Source of the DNA: Girardinichthys multiradiatus
Taxonomy: Eukaryota; Chordata; Actinopteri; Cyprinodontiformes; Goodeidae
Assembly: GCF_021462225.1 (NCBI RefSeq)
Contig: NC_061797.1
Coordinates: 4,271,001 to 4,335,000, forward strand
Length of the DNA stretch: 64,000 nt
Direction: 5' to 3'
Under the pieces are notes generated by a model. The model made no database searches, was not told where the DNA came from, and saw nothing but the letters and a program-made list of their open reading frames with translations. The stretch's first letter is position 1. Each line of letters starts with the position of its first letter. Below, in pieces: positions 12,031 to 21,488 of the stretch. The position numbers and the translations under genes were made by a program.

Positions 12031-13579
12031 TTGTTTGCTCATGTAAATGATAAATCATCTTTAAACTCCAGGGTTAATTGTGGGGTACCACAGGGTTCAG
12101 TGCTCAGGCCAATTCTCTTCACTATATATATGCTTTCAATAGATAAAATTATCAGGCAACATAGGATACATTTTCATTGATGATACTCAGCTTTACTTAT
12201 CCATAAATCCTGATGAGCCCAACCAGTTGTTGGGACCCACAGCCATGGAAACAACATTAAAACTCCAGTACAAACTTTTCTGGAACTTTCAAAATAAATT
12301 GCATTTAACTGACTTCGAGCAACTGAGGAAAGGGGGGTAGCAGCAGACTTCCCATGATGCCACTGGCTGTATAAAAGCACCTCTTTCCAATGGTCCGATC
12401 TCTTCCACGCCGGTCATCATCGGGAAAGGAGGAGACAGCACGCCAATGTCTCTTTGCTGGCAAACAGACATAAACTCTTCAACTGGATCCAAGGGTGTCA
12501 TAAGATCATGCGATCATATGCACAAAATAAGTAGAAATAAATTACTGTCTGCATATCTGGTGATTTTCATTCATGAGCGGGGTAATCAAGGTACAAACAT
12601 TGCTTGACTGTTCTCTCTGAGATCTGCAGAAGCGAACAGTTTCCAGAGAGTTCCCAGCACGACGCCGAGTGCAGCAGTTTCCCAAGGAAGGACAACGGAG
12701 ACCGCATAATGGCAGTTAACATGCAGTGTGGTCAGCGGACAGAACGGGCCGCCAAGCCACTGCTTCGTTCACTGAGCTCTCTTCAAACTTCGTCGTCGCC
12801 CGGACAACTCCTCAGCATGGTTCATACGAGGTTAGGCTTTGGGAAGAGAGATAGAAGTAATAGAGAACGATTAAGGATCTAAACGTTTTTCATTTTATGA
12901 AGTTTGATTTTGTTTGTCTTGAACTCTGCTATCTTGGTGTTAGCAGAATATCTGCAGCACAACGTGCTCAGTTTGTGTTCTGTTTGTGTGTTTTTAAAGT
13001 TAAGACAAACTTTATTTAAAGGGGTGATTTTAACACAGAAGATTGATCATAACGTGCCGTCATGCTTATGCATTTTAACCCTTTTATTGACGGTATTTTT
13101 AAAGGTGTGTGTTTTATTCTGGTGCTAAGCTATCAGCCTCCTTTGTTAGCTTCAACTGCTAACAGGTAAGGACACGTGCTTGCTGCTAAATAATATTTAC
13201 CCTGAAAGGTTAGTTTTCAATCCAGTAAATAATGTGTCCCTAACATCAGTTTACTAAATTTGATAACTAAGTAAATACCATTAAGCCCCATTTCTCCAGA
13301 AAGATTTGGCTCTTTTCCAAAATACGTCCTTAAATGCTTTACCATTCCCTTAATAATATTTCTTTAAATATTATTTTAATAAATAAAGGCAGCTAATGAG
13401 ACCCCATTGAGAATTAGTCATCCAGAAGGTTGGTTTTATTCAACAGATCATTCTTAAAACATTATTTTATTAAAATATTTTATCTGATCTTGCATTGTGA
13501 ATGGTTGTCTAAGTTAGTTCCAAGACTAACTTCACATCACTTCCAGATTCTTCAAGATAATCCTTGGTTCTCAAACATA

Positions 13580-15147
13580 CAGGTCCTTCTCAAAATATTA
13601 GCATATTGTGATAAAGTTCATTATTTTCCGTAATGTCATGATGAAAATTTAACATTCATATATTTTAGATTCATTGCACACTAACTGAAATATTTCAGGT
13701 CTTGTATTGTCTTAATACAGATGATTTTGGCATACAGCTCATGAAAACCCAAAATTCCTATCTCACAAAATTAGCATATTTCATCCGACCAATAAAAGAA
13801 AAGTGTTTTTAATACAAAAAACGTCAACCTTCAAATAATCATGTACAGTTATGCACTCAATACTTGGTCGGGAATCCTTTTGCAGAAATGACTGCTTCAA
13901 TGCGGCGTGGCATGGAGGCAATCAGCCTGTGGCACTGCTGAGGTCTTATGGAGGCCCAGGATGCTTCGATAGCAGCCTTTAGCTCATCCAGAGTGTTGGG
14001 TCTTGAGTCTCTCAACGTTCTCTTCACAATATCCCACAGATTCTCTATGGGGTTCAGGTCAGGAGAGTTGGCAGGCCAATTGAGCACAGTGATACCATGG
14101 TCAGTAAACCATTTACCAGTGGTTTTGGCACTGTGAGTAGGTGCCAGGTCGTGCTGAAAAATGAAATCTTCATCTCCATAAAGCTTTTCAGCAGATGGAA
14201 GCATGAAGTGCTCCAAAATCTCCTGATAGCTAGCTGCATTGACCCTGCCCTTGATAGAACACAGTGGACCAACACCAGCAGCTGACACGGCACCCCAGAC
14301 CATCACTGACTGTGGGTACTTGACACTGGACTTCTGGCATTTTGGCATTTCCTTCCCCCCAGTCTTCCTCCAGACTCTGGCACCTTGATTTCCGAATGAC
14401 ATGCAGAATTTGCTTTCATCCGAAAAAAGTACTTTGGACCACTGAGCAACAGTCCAGTGCTGCTTCTCTGTAGCCCAGGTCTGGGGAATGCGGCACCTGT
14501 AGCCCATTTCCTGCACACGCCTGTGCACGGTGGCTCTGGATGTTTCCACTCCAGACTCAGTCCACTGCTTCCGCAGGTCCCCCAAGGTCTGGAATCGGCC
14601 CTTCTCCACAATCTTCCTCAGGGTCCGGTCACCTCTTCTCATTGTGCAGCGTTTTCTGCCACACTTTTTCCTTCCCACAGACTTCCCACTGAGGTGCCTT
14701 GATACAGCACTCCGGGAACAGCCTATTCGTTCAGAAATTTCTTTTTGTGTCTTACCCTCTTGCTTGAGGGTGTCAATAGTGGCCTTCTGGACAGCAGTCA
14801 GGTCGGCAGTCTTACCCATGATTGGGGTTTTGAGTGATGAACCAGGCTGGGAGTCTTAAAGGCCTCAGGAATATTTTGCAGGTGTTTAGAGTTAACTCGT
14901 TGATTCAGATGATTAGGTTCATAGCTTGTTTAGAGACCCTTTTAATGATATGCTAATTTTGTGAGATAGGAATTTTGGGTTTTCATGAGCTGTATGCTAA
15001 AATCATCCGTATTAAGACAATAAAAGACCTGAAATATTTCAGTTAGTGTGCAATGAATCTAAAATATATGAATGTTAAATTTTCATCATGACATTATGGA
15101 AAATAATGAACTTTATCACAATATGCTAATATTTTGAGAAGGACCTG
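13580..15147 (-). mobile_element. Tc1 family A, copy 1 (1568 bp, 42-bp deletion subfamily)
   Basis: Full-length element with inverted repeats of about 200 bp beginning CAGGTCCTTCTCAAAATATT, flanked by TA at 13578-13579 and 15148-15149. It is inserted in the LTR-like unit. It is 42 bp shorter than family members at 48111 and 60910 because of one internal in-frame deletion that the copy at 44267 shares exactly. Confidence 0.95.
13857..14819 (-). CDS. Tc1-like transposase, uninterrupted but lacking 14 residues
   Basis: A 320-codon frame starting at the ATG used by all family copies (MGKTADLTAVQ). The N-terminal part contains the paired-like helix-turn-helix (EGKTQKEISERIGCS) and a basic segment (SVGRKKCGRKR). 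The catalytic core keeps all three acidic residues: the Asp in LFSDESKF, the Asp in FQHDLAPTHS and the Glu in DLNPIENLW. The in-frame 42-bp deletion removes 14 residues between CRIPQ and TWATEK, in the segment linking the DNA-binding and catalytic regions. Cut-and-paste transposase is the family function. Activity is doubtful without the linker, but the frame is otherwise clean. Confidence 0.85.
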   Translation of the reverse strand: MGKTADLTAVQKATIDTLKQEGKTQKEISERIGCSRSAVSRHLSGKSVGRKKCGRKRCTMRRGDRTLRKIVEKGRFQTLGDLRKQWTESGVETSRATVHRRVQEMGYRCRIPQTWATEKQHWTVAQWSKVLFSDESKFCMSFGNQGARVWRKTGGKEMPKCQKSSVKYPQSVMVWGAVSAAGVGPLCSIKGRVNAASYQEILEHFMLPSAEKLYGDEDFIFQHDLAPTHSAKTTGKWFTDHGITVLNWPANSPDLNPIENLWDIVKRTLRDSRPNTLDELKAAIEASWASIRPQQCHRLIASMPRRIEAVISAKGFPTKY

Positions 15148-16035
15148 TAAATATGGCATGGTAATGTTGCATCACTCTTTTTGATCATGGTTTTCAATCA
15201 TCTTTAATCAACTTGTTTATATTGTACATAGCCCATTAGTCTTCATTATTCTTTAATTCTGCTTGGTAGTGTAGTTGGATTGTTTTAGCATAGTAAAGAC
15301 TTTGTTGATTGAAATATGTTTGACTTTGAGTTGACTTATTTTTGTTAATAAATTCTTGTATTTTAAGAAATTGTGTGAATTCATTCCATGTGTGTGCAGA
15401 GTTTTGCTGTTCAATAATGTCAGAGCTCGTCTCACACCTTTCTATTTTGTCCTAATACCATCGCCTTAATGGGGCTGGTATTCACAGGATAACCTTGAAC
15501 AGTCCGAAATATTATTTGATAAAATATTAATATTAAATATGAAATAATATTTACAGATTCATAATCCCAACACAGTTAGATAGACTACAAGCATGTCTTG
15601 AAGACATAAAAACTTGGATGACTTTAAATTTTCTGCTTCTAAATTGAGACAAGACAGAAGTTGTCGTCTTTGGACCGGAATCTTTGAAAAAGAAACTGCT
15701 TAGTCAATCACTTAACCTGGATGGCATTAAATTGACCTCCGGTAATAAAGTAAAAAACCTTGGTGTTATTTTTGACCAGGACATGTCATTTAAATCCCAT
15801 ATTAAACATGTTTCTAAGATTTCCTTCTTTCACCTCCAGAACATTGCCAAAATTAGAAATATCCTGTCGCATTAACCTACTAACCTAATGTCCACAAAAT
15901 GCAGTTAAAGCCTTCATCTGACTCAAAATGCTGCAGCAAGAGTTAAGGGAGATCATATTTCTCCTATTTGAGCTTCCCTTCATTGGCTCCCTGTTAAATC
16001 CAGAATAGAATTTAAAATTCTCCTCCTCACATATA

Positions 16036-17645
16036 CAGGTCCTTCTCAAAATATTAGCATATTGTGATAAAGTTCATTATTTTCCATAATGTCATGATGA
16101 AAATTTAACATTCATATATTTTAGATTCATTGCACACCAACTGAAATATTTCAGGTCTTTTATTGTCTTAATATGGATGATTTTGGCATACAGCTCATGA
16201 AAACCCAAAATTCCTATCTCACAAAATTAGCATATCATTAAAAGGGTCTCTAAACGAGCTATGAACCTAATCATCTGAATCAACGAGTTAACTCTAAACA
16301 CCTGCAAAAGATTCCTGAGGCCTTTAAAACTCCCAGCCTGGTTCATCACTCAAAACCCCAATCATGGGTAAGACTGCCGACCTGACTGCTGTCCAGAAGG
16401 CCACTATTGACACCCTCAAGCAAGAGGGTAAGACACAGAAAGAAATTTCTGAACGAATAGGCTGTTCCCAGAGTGCTGTATCAAGGCACCTCAGTGGGAA
16501 GTCTGTGGGAAGGAAAAAGTGTGGCAGAAAACGCTGCACAACGAGAAGAGGTGACCGGACCCTGAGGAAGACTATGGAGAAGGGCTGATTCCAGACCTTG
16601 GGGGACCTGCGGAAGCAGTGGACTGAGTCTGGAGTAGAAACATCCAGAGCCACCGTGCACAGGCGTGTGCAGGAAATGGGCTACAGGTGCCGCATTCCCC
16701 AGGTCAAGCCACTTTTGAACCAGAAACAGCGGCAGAAGCGCCTGACCTGGGCTACAGAGAAGCAGCACTGGACTGTTGCTCAGTGGTCCAAAGTACTTTT
16801 TGCGGATGAAAGCAAATTTTGCATGTCATTCTGAAATCAAGGTGCCAGAGTCTGGAGGAAAACTGGGGAGAAGGAAATGCCAAAATGCCAGAAGTCCAGT
16901 GTCAAGTACCCACAGTCAGTGATGGTCTGGGGTGCCGTGTCAGCTGCTGGTGTTGGTCCACTGTGTTTTATCAAGGGCAGGGTCAATGCAGCTAGCTATC
17001 AGGAGATTTTGGAGCACTTCATGCTTCCATCTGCTGAAAAGCTTTATGGAGATGAAGATTTCATTTTTCAGCACGACCTGGCACCTGCTCACAGTGCCAA
17101 AACCACTGGTAAATGGTTTACTGACCATGGTATCACTGTGCTCAATTGGCCTGCCAACTCTGCTGACCTGAACCCCATAGAGAATCTGTGGGATATTGTG
17201 AAGAGAACGTTGAGAGACTCAAGACCTAACACTCTGGATGAGCTAAAGGCCGCTATCGAAGCATCCTGGGCCTCCATAAGACCTCAGCAGTGCCACAGGC
17301 TGATTGCCTCCATGCCACGCCGCATTGAAGCAGTCATTTCTGCCAAAAGATTCCCGACCAAGTATTGAGTGCATAACTGTACATGATTATTTGAAGGTTG
17401 ACGTTTTTTGTATTAAAAACACTTTTCTTTTATTGGTCGGATGAAATATGCTAATTTTGTGAGATAGGAATTTTGGGTTTTCATGAGCTGTATGCCAAAA
17501 TCATCCGTATTAAGACAATAAAAGACCTGAAATATTTCAGTTAGTGTGCAATGAATCTAAAATATATGAATGTTAAATTTTCATCATGACATTATGGAAA
17601 ATAATGAACTTTATCACAATATGCTAATATTTTGAGAAGGACCTG
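16036..17645 (+). mobile_element. Tc1 family A, copy 2 (1610 bp) inserted in an L2 LINE
   Basis: Inverted repeats as in the other family A copies, flanked by TA at 16034-16035 and 17646-17647. The L2 sequence reads through on both sides; the intact target CACATATAAAGCCC is seen in the other L2 copy near 60700, so the empty site is known. Confidence 0.95.
16364..17368 (+). pseudogene. Tc1-like transposase, two nonsense codons
   Basis: 335-codon frame of normal length with no indel but TGA at 16586-16588 (an Arg codon in sister copies) and TGA at 16832-16834 (a Gly codon in sister copies). The first catalytic Asp remains (LFADESKF, with Ser to Ala before it), as do the second Asp and the Glu. 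It cannot make a full-length protein without readthrough. Confidence 0.95.
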
Positions 17646-17768
17646 TAAAGCCCTTAATGATCTAGCTCCATCATACATCAGAGATCTGATTGTTCCATAT
17701 GTTCCTAACAGAGCACTTCGTTCTCAGACTGCAGGTTTACTGGTGGTTCCTAGTCTCTAGGAACCACC

Positions 17769-18215
17769 GGTAAAGGCTGTGTAAGGGCAATTTGACCAAG
17801 GAGAGTGATGGGGTGCTGCGCCAGATGACCTGGCCTCCACAGTCACCGGACCTGAACCCAATCGAGATGGTTTGGGGTGAGCTGGAACGCAGAGTGAAGT
17901 CAAAAGTGCCAACAAGTGCTAAGCATCTCTAGGAACTCCTTCAAGACTGTTGGAAAACCATTTCAGGTGACTACCTCTTGAAGCTCATCAACAGAATACC
18001 AAGAGTGTGTGGAGCAGTAATCAAAGCAAACGGTGGCTACTTTGAAGAACCTAGAATATAAGACATATTTTCAGTTGTTTCACACTTTTTTGTTCAGTAT
18101 ACAATTCCATTCATAGTTTTGATGCCTTCAGTGTGAAACTACAATATTCATAGTCATGAAAATAAAGAAAACTCTTTGAATGAGAAGGTGTGTCCAAACT
18201 TTTTGGTCTGTACTG
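17769..18215 (+). mobile_element. 3' end of a Tc1-type element, family C
   Basis: Contains a transposase C terminus (SPDLNPIEMVWGELERRVKS, one stop, ending GGYFEEPRI) followed by a terminal repeat ending GGTCTGTACTG and TA. The terminus matches the right end of the element at 34940-36015. The left part is missing; its left edge is the palindromic junction at 17742-17768. Confidence 0.85.
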
Positions 18216-18217
18216 TA

Positions 18218-18727
18218 CAACAACCTGAAGGTAAAAGTCTAAACAGTTTATGTGCAGGGTGTGTGGTGTCATCAGGAAACTTCAGGAATTTCACAGATAG
18301 GGGAGAAGAGCAGTGGGGAGAGAACACACCGGGGGGGGGGGGCCGAAAGAGCCTAGTTACATCTTCCTCTGAGATCCTTGGTGCAGGCAGGGGGTCTGAA
18401 GGTAGGGGGGGTGGTTAGTGTATGGCAATGATTTGTGTCTGAATGGGAAGTGGAGGAGGTGTGTCAGTTGATTTGCCAGGTGAGGATTCTGCTCAAGGTG
18501 GTGGGAAGGAGTCTTGTAGGCAGTCAGATTTTATCATTCCATGAAGCAGACGTCTCTACATCTGAAAGGCTTTTCTTTAGCTTCTCACTGTAGCTTCTCT
18601 TTGCTGCTTTAATCTCCTTGGTCAGTTTGTTGCTGGCCAGCTTATACAGGGCCTGGTCCCCACTGCTGCAAACCTCTGGTTTAAAGATCAAGAAAGATCT
18701 TTTCAAGAAAGATGTATCAAGTATCAT
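18218..18727 (-). mobile_element. LINE fragment with two internal deletions, reverse orientation
   Basis: On the minus strand it carries the endonuclease-RT linker (ALYKLASNKLTKEIKAAKRS, about 18640), sequence matching 31475-31545 of the larger LINE copy (about 18430-18350), a motif B fragment (CVLSPLLFS, about 18320), then jumps to the 3' coding end (block LNSLCAGCV on the opposite strand, 18230-18270). The middle of RT and the thumb region are missing. A run of 12 G (18331-18342) lies at one junction. Confidence 0.75.
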
Positions 18728-18989
18728 AGCTATTTGCGCTTCATTGACTGAATTAAATGGCTCAAGTAAATGAACTTTTTGTTGATATTCTCATTTATTG
18801 GGATGCACCTGTACTTGCACAGCTAGAAGCATGAAATGATATGTGAAGGAGGTCGCATCAGAAGCTGAATAAGGAGTTGAAGTACATCGTACAGTACAGC
18901 TCATCTCTGTGAGAAGCTTTAAATGATCAGTAAAAAACAAAGATAATACCTCCTGTAAAACCTGCAACATCACAAAATATAAAAAAAAA

Positions 18990-21348
18990 AATACAATGCA
19001 TATATAATATATGGGAGCACTTCGGGCATCATGATGAGATTAAAAAGAAAGTTTTATTTTAGCCGTTCATATAAAAACTGCTTAATAACAAGTTACTGCA
19101 AGGGAGGATGAAGAAAGCACAGAACTTTACTGGCAAAAAATGTATATTACAGACAACATATTTCAAATGAAATATAAATTAAGCTGCTTACATAAAATAC
19201 TTAATTCACACCAAACAAGTCACAAGACTTTCCAAAATTTTAATGTTGGGAACACCAGAGATTATTGCTTATATAAACAGACTGTAAAATATCTACACTG
19301 ACTGTAGCTGTAAAGGTGTCAGTAGTCCTGAAAATATGAACGCTTTAGACGAGTAAAAGATGATGATCCCACAGTGCACTCACCTCCAATTCATGTAATA
19401 CATGGCATGGAAATGAACATAAGTTCTGCGATAGTTTGAGAAGCTGTGACTTTAAGAAACATCTTCATTATTTAAAAATAATTTTAAATATTCATAACAC
19501 TCTTCCACCAATGTCTTAAAATTAAACTAATTTTTATTGTATTTTATAATAAGTTAAATAAATCTGTCTCAGCAAATACACCTGTATTAGTTTGTTAGTT
19601 TTTTTTTTTTTTACTTACACTTGTTGGTTTTTTTAAGCTAAATATTTCCTCTCACATATCAGACGGGGTTCTCTTAGTGAAGTCAGAGCCTTTTGAATGT
19701 AACTCGTGTTTTGTAAACTGCTGCTCAGTAGTTTTAAGACACATGCATCAAGTAGATTGACCCACATGATCAGCTATTAAGGGCTTCATATTCTTGTTCA
19801 GACAGTTTTACAGCAAACTCTTCAACTTAATATCCAGATTTCGGTTTGACCCCACCCAAAATATTTAAATGTAGGAAGTCTTAAGTTTAAAACATATTTT
19901 GAACCAGAAAGTAAACCATCGCCAGACAAATGTTTCAGTTCAAAATTAACTTACTTGAACTCTAAAAGGCATACTTTGAATTGTTTGATGGGGGGTTCTG
20001 TGCAGAGGCTATACACAGTATCATACCTACAGTTAATAACTCCTTTTACTCATTCTGCCTGAGTAGGATGTGCAGACTGTTCTAGAGAGCTACAGTGATC
20101 TAGTGAGAATAGGATCCAGAGCGAAGATGACTTCTGTCATTTTAAAAACATGTCCAGTCTAACACAGATAATGCAAGCAGTATTGTTTAAACCTTTAAAC
20201 TTCTGTCATATTTGCATTAGATTGCTATTTTTACAGAAGTCTGGTTATTTACCTCAGACTGTGGACAATGGCCTTCCAATTTCAAACACTGAGGGCAAAG
20301 CAGACAAAAAAAGCTACTTGTTAAGTGTATGTGTCTAGAGTAAGTATCCAACAGAAACGTAAGACAGTCCAAAAATAAATTAAACAGTCTTCACTTGAAC
20401 CACCATAGCAATTTTGGAATGATCCAAACTTAATTCTCCCGATCGATGCCATAGCCATGAAAGAAGTCATCTACCACAAGTAGAATACCAATTACTCATC
20501 ACTGTTCCACATAACCCCAACTAAAAACTAAAAACAATCGAAATGATCACTCTGAGGAAACTTTTGACTGACTGTCCTTTAACTGAGATTGGGGTTGATT
20601 TAAGAAACAAAAACACACACACACACAAAACCCCCAGAAAAGACAAGATGGTACATACTTCAACAGCTACTACATTTTTTTCTTTATAAAAATTGTCAGA
20701 ATCAATCACACCTTTTATTAATAATGACTACATAGCCTTACAAGCCTTTTTTGATGCCTATTAAGCTTATTTAATCTATCCTTAGTCTTTTATTATCACT
20801 CCTCTTCTGTAACAATCTTAGAGCTGGAGTTAGAGGGACTCGCAGTTCCTCCACAGACTAAACGAGATTAGGATTTTTACTCCTGTTGGACCACGGCGAG
20901 ATTTTAAAACTGATTTTATGTCAGTAGTTTTGACCTCTTTGGCTGCGTGTATTATGTCTGTGTCTTCGTTAAGTAATAAAAAAGCTACCTTCCATATTTT
21001 TGTAAAAAAAGAATAGAAAACAAATTCCCATGCCCATGCTTAAATTCTTTAAAACTTTCACTAGTGGGATAACATATGAACAAAAGATAAATGTGATTAC
21101 TATGGTAATAATGCCATATGCAGTCAAATTAGGTTTCAGTCTCCTAAGAAAGTGTCTACTAAAAATTGTCAGCAACTGCAATAAGTTTAAATAAGGCTTA
21201 ATAGAACATTGATAAAGAAAAAACATCTTCTTTAGCATGTACAGAACAGAGCAGAGGATCCTTCTTCTAGAGCAGAATCATAATGCTTGCTTGCATAGTC
21301 TGACAGAGAGTCTGTCACCGTCTGTTCGTTTCGTGGTTTGTTACTGCT
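18990..21348 (-). other. asb7: Probable asb7 3' untranslated region
   Basis: AT-rich, apparently repeat-free sequence directly downstream of the asb7 stop codon. Minus-strand AATAAA signals are at 20714-20719 and 19053-19058. Which polyadenylation site is used cannot be told from sequence alone. Confidence 0.5.
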
Positions 21349-21488
21349 TCACAAACTGTCAAACTTATGTTTTAAATAGTCTTTTATAACCTTTGCAATT
21401 GGAAGATCCTCCAAGAATTTCAAACTTTGAAGGCCAATACAGTGCCGAATTTTTATTCGACACAGGTCTTGGAGACTTCGAGGTTGCC
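21349..21488 (-). CDS. asb7: asb7 coding exon 3 (SOCS box)
   Basis: Acceptor TTATCAG at 21489 side; the first two bases complete an Arg codon split by the intron. Encodes the SOCS box and ends at TGA (21349-21351). The CUL5 box has LPIA instead of the canonical LPLP. Confidence 0.95.

Larger units (their letters stand above)
12228..15572 (+). mobile_element. Solo LTR-like unit inserted in an L2 LINE and itself split by Tc1
   Basis: Starts TGTTGGGA and ends TCCCAACA, the short inverted termini of an LTR, and is flanked by a 4-bp duplication CAGT (12224-12227 and 15573-15576). With the Tc1 copy at 13580-15147 and one TA removed the unit is about 1.77 kb. A TATA-like CTGTATAAAAG lies near 12368. 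No internal coding domains are present, consistent with a solo LTR left by recombination. An LTR this long is unusual, so a non-LTR origin is not excluded. Confidence 0.65.
12045..17757 (+). mobile_element. L2-like LINE, split into three blocks by later insertions
   Basis: Block 1 (12045-12227) has RT motif B (CGVPQGSVLRP) and DDTQLYLSINPDEP. Block 2 (15573-16035) continues with KTEVVVFGPE and KNLGVIFDQDMSFKSHIKHV. Block 3 (17646-17757) continues with [20 protein letters not shown]. The blocks join precisely when the LTR-like unit (12228-15572) and the Tc1 copy (16036-17645) are removed. The copy has many stops and is 3'-truncated at 17757. Confidence 0.85.

Noticed and set aside
13948..14859. 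Opposite-strand open frames over each Tc1 family A copy (for example MALDVSTPDS and MLLLCSPGQ types), repeated at every copy
   Set aside because: They recur only because the copies are near-identical; they are antisense shadows of the transposase with no domain, start context or independent conservation.
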